DNA from: Arachis hypogaea
Taxonomy: Eukaryota; Streptophyta; Magnoliopsida; Fabales; Fabaceae
Length of the DNA stretch: 64,000 bases
Direction of reading: 5' to 3'
NCBI RefSeq assembly: GCF_003086295.3
Contig: NC_092050.1
Span: forward strand, 145,731,699 to 145,795,698
The notes under the pieces were generated by a model, which saw nothing but the letters and a program-made list of their open reading frames with translations, searched no databases and was not told where the DNA came from. The position numbers and the translations under genes were made by a program. Below, one piece after another: positions 22,558-32,214 of this stretch. Numbering within the stretch: the stretch's first letter is position 1; the number at the start of each line of letters is the position of its first letter.

Positions 22558-23061
22558 TGACCCAATTAGCAAAGCTAAGCCTAATAAAATAAAAAGGTCC
22601 GTCAATAAATGTGGCATCCACGAATATACCCGATCTCTTTAAAGAGGTTGGATGCCGACAAAAGGGAGTTAACCTACCTACCCGAAAGCAAGTATCTGCC
22701 TCCTAAATCTTGCCTATAATCTCTATCTTCACTAAAAAAAATAGACCTTAACAAACTCACAAGATAAAGGGAGCGATTATCCATCAGAAAAGATGGAACT
22801 ATTCCAACAAAGGTGGTTATCAACTCTACTATAAATACACTGACACTCGTCAGGTATAATTTACGTTTTAATCTACTAAAAATCTGCCTAAAACCCTTGC
22901 TAACTTAAGTATCAGAGTCTCTTGTAGGTACCACCCGAAACCTCCTCACGAGAAACTCAGACAGGCGGCACCTCGGCATCAACAAGTCAGACGCTGCCAC
23001 TCAAAGGGACCTGGACCTCATGTTCAGGCTCAAATCAATGTTTCAGGTAACCCTCGAAATA
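22558..23061 (+). repeat. 5' LTR of Tat element (copy 2, 504 bp)
   Basis: It starts TGACCCAATTAGC and ends CCTCGAAATA. It aligns end to end with 18083-18586 but with visibly more substitutions (roughly one in eight) than the adjoining LBD sequence. It carries the same CTATAAATACAC promoter-like element. Confidence 0.85.
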
Positions 23062-23062
23062 T

Positions 23063-23080
23063 TGACGCCATTGCCAGGGA
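23063..23080 (+). other. Degenerate tRNA-Asp primer site of Tat element (copy 2)
   Basis: TGACGCCATTGCCAGGGA differs at three places from the tRNA-Asp complement, all G-to-A. Confidence 0.65.
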
Positions 23081-23101
23081 CCTGGAGTTCATCCCTTAAC
23101 G

Positions 23102-24187
23102 ATGGCGAACAACCAATATGAAGACGGCCGTACGGCATCTGAATCTGAAGGCGAGCCCCAACCAGAGGGCAACGCCCTTGTACCACCTCCGCCACACCAA
23201 ACTCATGATCCCCACGGGGAAGGACCCTCGGGGAATCCCCAGCCAAGACGGATTCATTCAGAAATCCGTCACCCCAAGGAGGAAGAGCCCCTTTAGACAG
23301 CAGAGATACTAGGTTTAGTCTGTGGCCAGCGAGAACAGCTAGAACAACTCGAGTACGAGACTGAACGACAACGGGAAGTAGAGCGGAAACTGCAGAGAGA
23401 GGTAAGGCGACGAAGAGAGCTAGAAAAAAAATCTCTTGGAGCTAGAAGCCAACCTTCGCAATCGAAATATCCGAACAGATCAGGAAGAAAGTCCTCTAGA
23501 CAGAGAAGACCCATTCATAGAAGAGATCATGTAGGTCAAAGTTCCCAATAACTTTAAAACACCCGACATGGATCTCTATGATGGGACGACCGACCCAAGA
23601 CACCACCTCAGCAATTTTAAAAGTCGGATGTACCTAGCTGACGCCTCTGACGCCACCCGTTGCAAAGCCTTCCCAACCACTCTGACTAAAGCGGCCATGA
23701 AATGGTTTGATAACTTACCCCTCAAGTCGGTAACCTGCTTCGACGATCTGGCAAAGAAGTTTCTGACCAGATTCTCCATTAAAAAATATAAGACAAAACA
23801 CAGTCCAGAGCTTGCTAGGAGACAAACAAGAGGTCGGAAAAATTGTTCGAGATTACATGAAAATGGTTCAATAAGGTGTGCTTGGAAATCCAAAGCCTGT
23901 CCACTGAAGCAGTAATCATGAGACTAGTCAATGGCCTCAGGGAGAGACCGTTCTCCCAGTCCATATCTAAGAGATACCCAACTTCTCTAAATGAAGTTCA
24001 AGAAAGGGCAGAGAAATACATCAACATGGAGAAAATTTTCCGACTTAGGGAACCTTTCCCACAGCCAAGCCCACCCTACCAATCCCGGGAAAAGGAAAAA
24101 CAGTCCAAAAAGAAGGAAAAGTAAGATACAGAGAAGCCTCAAAAGTACCACAATTATACTCCTTTTAGAGTCTCTCTAGTAGATGTC
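23102..24187 (+). pseudogene. Tat-lineage Gag, broken (copy 2)
   Basis: This is a duplicate of 18627-19715. It opens with MANNQYEDGRTASESEGEP, reaches a stop at 23294-23296, and has the gag block DLYDGTTDPRHHLSNFKSRM at 23568 onwards, then a frameshift near 23810. It ends at 24187, where antisense Athila gag begins. The equivalent position in copy 1 continues for another 240 bp to a zinc knuckle, so this end is a structural break. Confidence 0.85.
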
Positions 24188-25422
24188 CCTTCATCCTTGG
24201 TTGGAATTGTCTCTCCAACCTTGGTTGGAGTTATCTTGCCAACCTTGATTGTAGTTCCCACCTTGGTTATAATTGCCGCCTTGTTGATAGTATCCTTGAT
24301 TTGGGTGGTCATAGAAATTGTGAGTAGCTGCCAATGTGTTTTCTTCTTGTTGTTGGAGTTGCAGACACTCATCAGTGTAACGAGTGTAGCAGGTGCATAT
24401 TCCGCATACTCTCTGAGGGACTAACTGTTGACATTGTTGTTGTGGGGAAGGCTGAGGTTGTTGTTGATTCAGCTGTAACTGCTTCAGTATGTTGGTCATC
24501 TCTCCCAGAGTCTGTGTGAGAGCAGCAGTCTCACTACTAGAGGAAACCTCCGCAATAGCCTTGGGATGGTTGTTCCTGTGCCTGACATTCCGGGTAGACT
24601 CAGCCAGATCGGTGATCAGTTGCCACGCTTCTGTCGCCGTCTTGTACTTCTTCAGAGAACCATTACTTGCAGCATCTAGTGTAGTCTTATCCTGAGGCTT
24701 CATGCCTTGTGTACCAACTGGTCAATCTTGTGGTGGGGGCAAGAGTCTAAGAGATTCCTAAAGCGTTCCCAATATTCATAAAGGGTCTCTGACACGCCTT
24801 GGATGATGCAGGAAATTTCTTTCCTCAGTCTATCTGTAACTTCAGCTGGAACATATTTTTCCAGGAATTCCCTTCTGAGCAGATCCCAGTTAGTAACAAC
24901 TGCTTCAGGTTGAGTGTAGAACCACTCCCTTGCCTTTTCCTCAAGAGAAAACGGAAAGGCATATAGCCAAATAGTAGTTTCATCTGCACCATGACGCCTA
25001 GTAGTGGAGCAGGCTGTCTGAAAATCTCTGAGGTACTTTAAGGGCTCTTGAGCAGGTAAGCCATGAAACTTGGGCAGTAAGTTGATTAGCGCAGTCTTCA
25101 GTTCAAAATTTGCAGCCATATTTGGGTGACGCGCTTGATACGGTTGCAGTGTAAAGTCTAGAGCTCTTGCTTCCTAGAGTGTAATCATTCTGGACTCCGC
25201 CATATTACCTACACGTAAATCAATAGAATCAGTAGTAAAGGAGCTTGTTTCTTCCTCAGATGGCACTTCAGATTCGCCTTCAGATGAGACTGGTGAATTG
25301 GTAGTAACCACTTCACCACCCTCAGAGGCTAACCGACGCCGAGCTCGCCTAATACGTGAAATAGTTCTTTCAATTTCAGGATCAAACGCGGCTAAGCTCG
25401 GATCAAGCAGTGAACACGTCAT
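24188..25422 (-). pseudogene. Athila-type Gag (element B), broken
   Basis: It starts at ATG 25422 (MTCSLLDPSLAAFDPEIERT) with an Arg-rich stretch, hits a stop near 25174, continues as MAANFELKTALINLLPKFHG with the gag block (AFPFSLEEKAREWFYTQP, EYWERFRNLLDSCPHHK), then frameshifts near 24700. The C-terminal part is Gln-rich (LNQQQPQPSPQQQ). It carries a zinc-knuckle remnant, CGICTCYTRYTDEC, in which the position normally holding His is Arg, and then NQGW repeats. It is closely related to the gag at 1536-2441. The sequence ends at 24188 inside the Gly/Asn-rich tail. Confidence 0.88.
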
Positions 25423-25529
25423 TCAATGAAAGAAACATACAGCTCATGGTAATAAAATAAAATAAAATATGCAAAAATATAAAATTAAAAATATTTACAC
25501 CAACTAATAATTTAGCACGCTATTGCAAC

Positions 25530-25547
25530 TCCCCAACAACGGCGCCA
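25530..25547 (-). other. Primer binding site for tRNA-Asp, element B
   Basis: The plus strand reads TCCCCAACAACGGCGCCA, matching tRNA-Asp 3' sequence except GG to AA at the sixth and seventh bases. It lies 5 bp inside the LTR. Confidence 0.8.
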
Positions 25548-25552
25548 AAAAT

Positions 25553-26994
25553 TGATGAAGGCAGAAATTAGTCAATTAAGAATTTATAATAAGAACAGCG
25601 TTGCAAGTACAGTTCTTAACCAACAAAAATCCGTTTATCAATTTAGAAGGGTTGTCAGAAAATTAGAATAAAAATACTGGGAGTAAGAATCCCAGGTTGT
25701 CTCCCAACGAGTTGACAAAAGAGTGCTACTTTATTAGTCAGGAGTTTTTCGAGAAAGTTTAAGAGTTTGAGAACAGAAAATTAAATGATTGTAAATTAAG
25801 GCAATGAAAATTGGCAAGAGAATTTATATAATCAGAATAAAAACCTTGACCGGGGAAAAATTAATTGGAAGTTCTATCCTTGTTGGATTCTCCCAAGTGT
25901 AATAGCAAGAGGTTATTGTTTTCACTTAGTTAACCCTTACTAAATAAAGGAAAGTCAAGTAATTGAGCTAACTCTTATTCACAAGTCCTAATCCTCTTCT
26001 ATTGGAAGGATTAGCGTTAGTGACTAGAGAGTTAGCTAACAACTTTCAATTGAAATTGACACTTGAGTATTTCAACTCAAGGGTCTCCTTTTAATCAACC
26101 TCCAAAGTCAAGTTAGGAGTCTACTCCATTGACATGAATACAACGTTCACAAGCATGTAAAGGGAATAAGAAGAAGACATGATAAATTAAGTAAATTAAT
26201 AACTGAAAATTGATTTAAAGGTAAAAATAGTTCTTTGCATTAATAAATCCCAAAATCATAAACATACTTATCTGAATAGGGTTAATAGGTAATCAAAGAG
26301 TAAAGGAATAAGAAAACAAACTAAAATAATGGAAACTTCAACGAAGGTAGTGACTCTTCTCAATATCCAAAGCAAAAGCATCAAAAGCATAAAAACTAGA
26401 AATCTATGAATGTGAAGAAAACCTAGAGGAAGAGTGATTTCTCTCTAAGATTCCAATCTAAAAACTAAAAACTATCCTAATGAGAATGTGTGTTGAGTCT
26501 CTGCTTGTTCCCTGGCTCTAGTCCGTGTTTCTGGGCCAAAAACTGGGTCCAAACTCAGCCCAAAATCGCCCCAGCGTTTTCTGTGATTCCTGCAGGTAGC
26601 ACATGTCACGCGTACGCGTCAGGCACGCGCACGCGTCCCCGTGCGAACTCCAATTCACGCACACGCGTGAGCCATGCGTGCGCGTCGCTCCTCGCTGGTT
26701 ATCTCCTTTATTTCTTGTGCTCCTTCCATTTTTGCAAGCTTCCTTTCCATCCTCTAAGCCATTCCTGCCCTATAAAGCCTGAAAACACTTAACACAAACA
26801 CACAGATCACGACATAGAATGGTATAAAGGGGAATTAAAATACACAATTTAAAGGCTTAGGAAGCAAGTTTTCAACCATAGAACAAAACTAGGAAAGAAT
26901 TGTAAAATCATGCAAATAGTATGAATAAGTGTGCAAAGGCTTGATAAAACCACTCAATTGAGCACAAGATAAACCATAAAATAGTGGTTTATCA
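25553..26994 (-). repeat. 5' LTR of Athila-like element B (1442 bp)
   Basis: It is bounded by TGATGAAGGC and GGTTTATCA. It has the same plan as LTR A, including the GTCTCCCAACGAGTTG block (about 25699) and a CpG-rich tract at about 26605-26692 with ACGCGTACGCGTCAGGCACG. The 100-aa ORF at 26490 lies in this tract and is not a gene. Confidence 0.85.
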
Positions 26995-28202
26995 ACTACC
27001 TCAAATTCAATGTCCTCCCCAAGGATGAAAAGGAAGCTATAAGGCTCGTAAAAGAGGCACAAAATTATACACTGGTCCACAATGTCTTATACAAAAGAGG
27101 CATATCAACACTCCTCTTGAAATGCATTCCGACCTCCAATACAAAGGAAGTCTTAGAGGACGTACACAGTGGCATATGTGGAAATCACCTAGGAGCTCAG
27201 TCACTAGCTAAAAAGGTGATCCGAGCCATCTTCTTCTGGCTAACCTTACAAAGGGAAGCGGCTGAGTTCGTTAAAAAGTGCCCACCTTATCAGAAACATG
27301 CCAACTTCCACATTGCGCCACCCGAGGAGCTCATCAGTGTTACCTCACCATGGCCATTTGCAAAATGGGGTCTTGACCTACTCGAACCATTTCCATAAGC
27401 ACCAGGACAAGTCATAGTAGGGATTGCCAACTTCACTAAATGGATCGAGGCAGAACCCTTAGCAATGATCATCGCCCAGAGAAGTCGAAAATTCTTGTAC
27501 AAAAACATTATCACAAGGTTTGGAATTCCTCACTCCATCACCACGGATAATAGGACTCAATTTACTGACTCAACCTTCAGGAACTTGGTGGCTGACCTTA
27601 AAATAAAACACCAGTTTACATCGGTGGAACACCCCCAAGCCAATGGATGGGCTGAAGCTGCCAACAAAGTCATACTGGCCGGGTTAAAACGTCGACTACA
27701 AGACACAAAAGGGGATTGGGCTGACGAGCTCCCTCAAGTCTTATGGGAATATCGGACCACCCCACATTCTACAACAGGGGAGTCACCTTTTCGACTTGTT
27801 TACGGGATGGAGGCCATGATCCCCATAGAGGTAGCTGAAGAATCACCTAGGGTCATATTCTACAATGAAAGAGCTAACGTCCAGGCGCAGAAAGAAGAAC
27901 TCCATCTTCTCCCCGAAGTATGAGAAAGAGCTCGGATTATGGAGGAAGCCTTAAAACAAAGGACGACTCTAAGATACAACCAAAAGGTGATCAAGAGGAG
28001 CTTCGCCACCAACGACCTCATTCTGATCCGAAATGACATCGGAGTACAGAAATCAGGAGAAGAAAAAATGGTTGCTAATTGGAAGGTACCTTACAAAATA
28101 GTTGAGGTCTTAGGAAAATGTTACTACAAAGTGTCCGACCTCCAAGGACAGGAGCTCCCGAGGTCTTTGCACGCATGTAACCTCAGAAAGTCCTACAACT
28201 AA
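26995..28202 (+). pseudogene. Tat-lineage integrase, broken
   Basis: This is the C-terminal part of Pol. It begins at YLKFNVLPKDEKEA (end of RNase H or linker), then the integrase H2C2 zinc region (HSGICGNHLGAQS...CPPYQKH, about 27168-27295) and the catalytic core with D (GLDLLEPFP), D (TDNRTQF) and E (HPQANGWAEAANK), all three acidic residues present. The C-terminal region ends LHACNLRKSYN. In-frame stops at about 27396 and 27921 break it. The family is Ty3/gypsy, Tat-type by its C-terminal segment. It is oriented like the Tat gag upstream and probably belongs to the same element. Confidence 0.88.
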
Positions 28203-28854
28203 GTAAGAAACGTTGTGCCTTGGTGCACTCTTTTTCCCGACATTGAGGGTTTTTTAATGAGGCACCAACAAGAGGGCTAAGGGTACCCAAGCCCTTAGTA
28301 CGTAGATTTGTAAAGGAATTTATTAATTACTAATAAAAAAAATTTTCTATTTCTCTTTCCAAAATTTTTCTATTTAGAACACATTAATTTAAGCTCAACA
28401 AACCATGAAAATCATTGCCCGACCTAAAAATGGTCGGCAAGATGAAGCGATGAGTTACAAGTTAATGTAAGAAGTTATGTAAACAACTCGTACAAAGCGA
28501 CCTCAATGAAATCGGATAAAAAACAAGTTGTAAAAGTAACTTGATAAAGGCCGACTACTCAAAGTCGAAACTAGGAAAGGAAACTCATAATTTAACGAAG
28601 TTGCCAAAATTTAAAAATCAGGCAAACTATATTCAACTACAAAAACCTAGCACTATTCCAAAAGTAGAAGGGTTCTTTGAGATACAAGGAAAATAACTTG
28701 AAATACTATAAAAAGTTGTGAAAACAACTAAAACAAAAGTAAAGTGTTCGAGAAGCTATCAACTATTACAAAAAATTAAAAGATGTTGTAAGATCCACAA
28801 GCTGGATCCTCTCAAAAAATTCAGAGCATAAACAAACTAGGATTTTTCGCCAAA
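28203..28854 (+). other. Tat element non-coding region after integrase
   Basis: No ORF of note. It is A-rich with repeated GACC and GTCGG words, typical of the spacer between pol and the antisense ORF. Confidence 0.5.
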
Positions 28855-30656
28855 AAGCGGGCTGAGATCCTTGCCAATTGTGATGTCTTTTCTTTTAACA
28901 GAAGGAGGAGAAGGGAGTACAGAAACTGGCACTACTGGGATGCCGGTAGGGGAGGCCTCCACAACGACGACCTTGGGTTGGACCTCGGACGATGTAAAAG
29001 TCTGCGCGACATGGGGAACGGAAACCTTTGGATCAAGAGGAGGCCCCTCATCCTCATTAGAGGCCGGTACAATTTTTCCATTGACAACAATGTTGTCCTG
29101 ACCCAGAGGTGAGAGGTCTAGGTCGGGGCAACGACTTGGACTTGAGCTTTTAGATTCTCATATAGCACGTCCATTTCCTCCACCACATTCTCCTATAAGG
29201 CGGCGTACTCCTCTCGAGCTGTTCTCAACTCCTCCCTGAGGTCAATAAGCTCTCCGTAGGTCCGACCTCAGCTTGACGTTTTCCTCTTCCAATTCCGCCT
29301 TCAAGCCATCGACTCTCTCCACCTCGGCTCGGGCAAAATAAAAAAAAATATTGGGTGGCACAAATCGGAGTCTTTTTTAGCCCCTTAGCCCGGGCAGTAC
29401 TCATCCCAGCCATACGGATACAATTACGCGCCATATGACTGAGGTGATTCTGAATAGTCACGTCGTCCATGGCTATCTGGCTGACGGACAGGATATTCCT
29501 TTCGCTCCAAGCAAACTCGTCAAAGTCCTTATCATTGATACTAGGTTCCCTAGAGGTTTTCTGTTTCTTTGGAGGAGGCCCTTGAGGCGATGGGGTACCC
29601 GAGCTCTCCAAAGCTGGGTAGGAAGGGATCAGGTGAATAGATGGAGTCAGGATACCTTCTTTTGGGCAGTAGCACCAGAACCTGATTTTTGTGGGGAAGA
29701 TCGAGAAGAGGTCCCCTCAACACCTTTCTCCTGAAAACTACGAGCTACCACAGTCTTACGAGCCTTACGCAAATACTTCTAGAAGAAGTCTTGGAAGTCA
29801 TACTCTCTGAAAAAAGAATACAAATTCACATTAAGATGGTAAAAAATATATAACACGAAGATAACATGAAAAGCTAGAGGTCGGGAAAACTACCTAACTC
29901 GGACTGGAGCAGACCGGGGTCTCCTAAGTATCTCTTTATGTCTAAGTGAAGAGCTCGGCCCCATCACTCTTACAACACATTCACAAAGGCTTTTTCAACC
30001 TCATCTAGGCTAGCTACAGTGCATTTGGTTACTACAGGATGTTCTTGCTAGAAAAGAGGAAAGGAAGGTTCGTCTTTCTTGTCTAAGAAGAAAGGTCGGA
30101 CACCCTCCACTGCTCGGATCTTAAAGAAGTGATTTTTAAAATCATGGAAGGATTCATCAAAAATGGAAAATACTTTTTTTAAGTTGGACGGTGCGAAAGG
30201 AAAGCCAAGAAGACTTTCCTTTTAGCGTCCCTGGTTTGGTCAAAACAAACAAGTACAAGAAAAGCTGGGTAGTAGATCGGATGTCGAGTTCCCGACACAG
30301 AAGCTCAAAATTTTTCAGAAAGGCCCAAGAGTTTGGGTGAAGCTGGGAAAAGGGCTGCAGTGCAAGACCAGAGAATGTCTGTTTCAAAATTGATAAAAGG
30401 AAGAGATATGCCTAACCTAGTGAAAAAACAATCGTAGGCATAAAAGAAAGGACGTTCCGAGTCATCCAAATGAGGGAAACAAACCCTCTCCTCAGGGTCG
30501 GATACTATTAACTCAGTTTCTTTCATCCTCTCTACTCTCACAAATCTTATGATGTATATGAAAGACTTCACAATACTCCCTATCTACTACGGAAACACAG
30601 GATAGGACATTGGTATCTATCCAGGTTAAGAGACCAGAGGGAACCTTAGTCGACAT
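28855..30656 (-). pseudogene. Antisense ORF of a Tat-lineage element, broken
   Basis: On the minus strand an ORF remnant starts at ATG 30656 (MSTKVPSGLLTWIDTN). It proceeds through segments resembling a plant transposon-associated domain: LPFINFETDILWSC, then QLHPNSWAFLKNFELLCREL, then FLYLFVLTKPGTLKG. Farther on is a coiled-coil-like Glu/Lys run (VDGLKAELEEENVKLRSDL, around 29270-29330) and a Ser/Pro/Val-rich end near 28860. Stops and frame changes interrupt it. Antisense ORFs between pol and the 3' LTR are known from the Tat lineage; the product's role is not established. Place and orientation fit that well. Confidence 0.65.
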
Positions 30657-31640
30657 GCTGAAAAATAGTAGAATGAGACATAAAGTCTATCCCTACAAAT
30701 GCAAAGTAAAGAAGTTGTTACTAGAAAAAGCTCGAACATCGTCCCAAACAGGTCGGGTAAAAGCACACGAAGCTAGTCAACACAGTTAAGCAAAATACAA
30801 AAATATATACCAACAACAGCATAATGGCGACACCATCAGGGGCAATACGAGTACAAACAAACAGCAAAGCAGTTATATCAACAAGGTTCAAAAAATCCAA
30901 AAATCCCCAAAATAGGAAAAGAAGGGTGTCAATCAACTGAGTGATGTCAATCAACTATCAAAAGGAGAGTCTTTACACAACACACGCACTCAAGTATTTT
31001 TTATGCCAACCTCAATCGGTGAAAAGAAACCAAAAGACTCGCTGTCAAGAAAGTGACGTAATAACAGTCAAAACAAACATCAAGAACCAACAAACAAAGC
31101 ATATTTTTCAGAAAAACACTCGGTCAATCTCATGAAAGGCGAAAACGCAAGAAACATTAGAAAAAGAAAAACACCAACCTTGAGGAGGGTTTTAATTGGA
31201 AAGGGGCACGTCTAGCAGCAAAACATGGATGATCCTAGAATTCTTTCAAGAAGGACAAGATTTCAGAAAGCTTAAGAAAAGAAGCCACAGAGTAAAATGA
31301 ACAAAGAAAAGAACCTCTTTTTCTTTTCTCACAATGATAGCAAATGAAAAGGCTTTTTCCAAAAATGGAGAAAGGGAGAAGAAGAAAGGCCACGGTGCTT
31401 TTATAAGAAACAAAGGGTAATGGGCCTAATAACTTCCCTTTAAAGCGTGCGCATAATGTAAGAAACTGCCACGCCAACTTAACCCCTCATTTAAAGGGAA
31501 GCAATGTCCGAATTTTCAAACACGTTGAGTGCCCAACCTCTGGGAAGAATGGGGTACTTGGCGTCTAAGTAGAAGCCATGAAATGTTTGAGCCCGATTTA
31601 CAAAAAGCCTAGGACTCAAGCAGGGGCATTGTTCTTTCCC
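30657..31640 (+). other. Tat element 3' non-coding region
   Basis: No coding region I can support. It leads into the 3' LTR; the last 30 bases (CAAGCAGGGGCATTGTTCTTTCC) resemble the usual pre-LTR segment of Tat elements. Confidence 0.5.
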
Positions 31641-32073
31641 TAACCCAATTAGCAAAGGCAGGCCAATAAAACAAAAAGGCTGGTCAAAAAAGATGGCCTC
31701 CATGAACATACCCGACCTCCTTAAAGAGGTCGGACGCCGACAAAAAGGGGCCAGCCCTACCTGCCCGAAAGCAAGTAACTGCCTCCAAATCTCGCCCACA
31801 ATCTCTATCTTCACTACAAAGTTAGATCCCAACAAACTCCCAAGATAAAGGGAACGGTTATCCATAAGAAAAGATGAAACTACTCTAACAAAGAAGTTAT
31901 CAACTCTACTATAAATATACTGACACCCCTCAGGTATAATTTATGTTCTAATCTACTAAAAATTTGCTTAAAGTCCCTTACTAACTTAAGTATCGGAGTT
32001 TCTTGCAGGTACCACCCCCAACCTCGGTATCGACAAATTGGACGCTGCCACGTTTAAGGTAACCTTCGGAACA
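31641..32073 (+). repeat. 3' LTR of Tat element (433 bp, internally deleted)
   Basis: It starts TAACCCAATTAGCAAAGGC and ends TTCGGAACA. It aligns with the 504-bp LTRs at 18083 and 22558 but lacks about 70 bp near its end, including the segment around GAGAAACTGGGACAGGCGG. Following bases are ATATA; I could not find a matching duplication at either upstream LTR. Confidence 0.85.
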
Positions 32074-32080
32074 ATATATA

Positions 32081-32201
32081 ATAGAAAGATTTTAAGTGTA
32101 TTTAGAACATCAATATTTCAGTAATTTTAACAATTAAATATTTCAGTAATTTTAATAATAGTATTATTATTATATAGAAAGATTTTAAGTGTATTTAGAA
32201 C
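32081..32201 (+). repeat. Short direct repeats beside the solo LTR
   Basis: ATAGAAAGATTTTAAGTGTA followed by TTTAGAAC occurs exactly at 32081-32108 and 32174-32201. Between them AATATTTCAGTAATTTTAA also occurs twice. This is a small local duplication. Confidence 0.8.
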
Positions 32202-32214
32202 GATATCCGCATTT

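Larger units (their letters stand above)
21118..24187. repeat. Tandem segmental duplication, copy 2
   Basis: This is the direct repeat of 16589-19715. It starts mid-intron of the LBD gene and ends where the Tat gag meets antisense Athila gag. It has a roughly 100-bp deletion in the PPR fragment and small indels elsewhere. Confidence 0.92.
24188..26994 (-). mobile_element. Athila-like element B, 5' part (LTR, primer site, gag)
   Basis: On the minus strand: 5' LTR 26994-25553, primer site 25547-25530, gag from 25422 down to 24188. Pol and the 3' LTR are missing. Tat-element sequence lies on both sides (gag to the left, integrase to the right). The missing Tat protease-RT-RNase H segment means this is not a simple nested insertion. 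Confidence 0.85.

Noticed and set aside
22553..32078. Target duplication for the Tat element
   Set aside because: The bases before 22558 (TAGCT) do not match those after 32073 (ATATA), so the two LTRs cannot be proven to come from one insertion.
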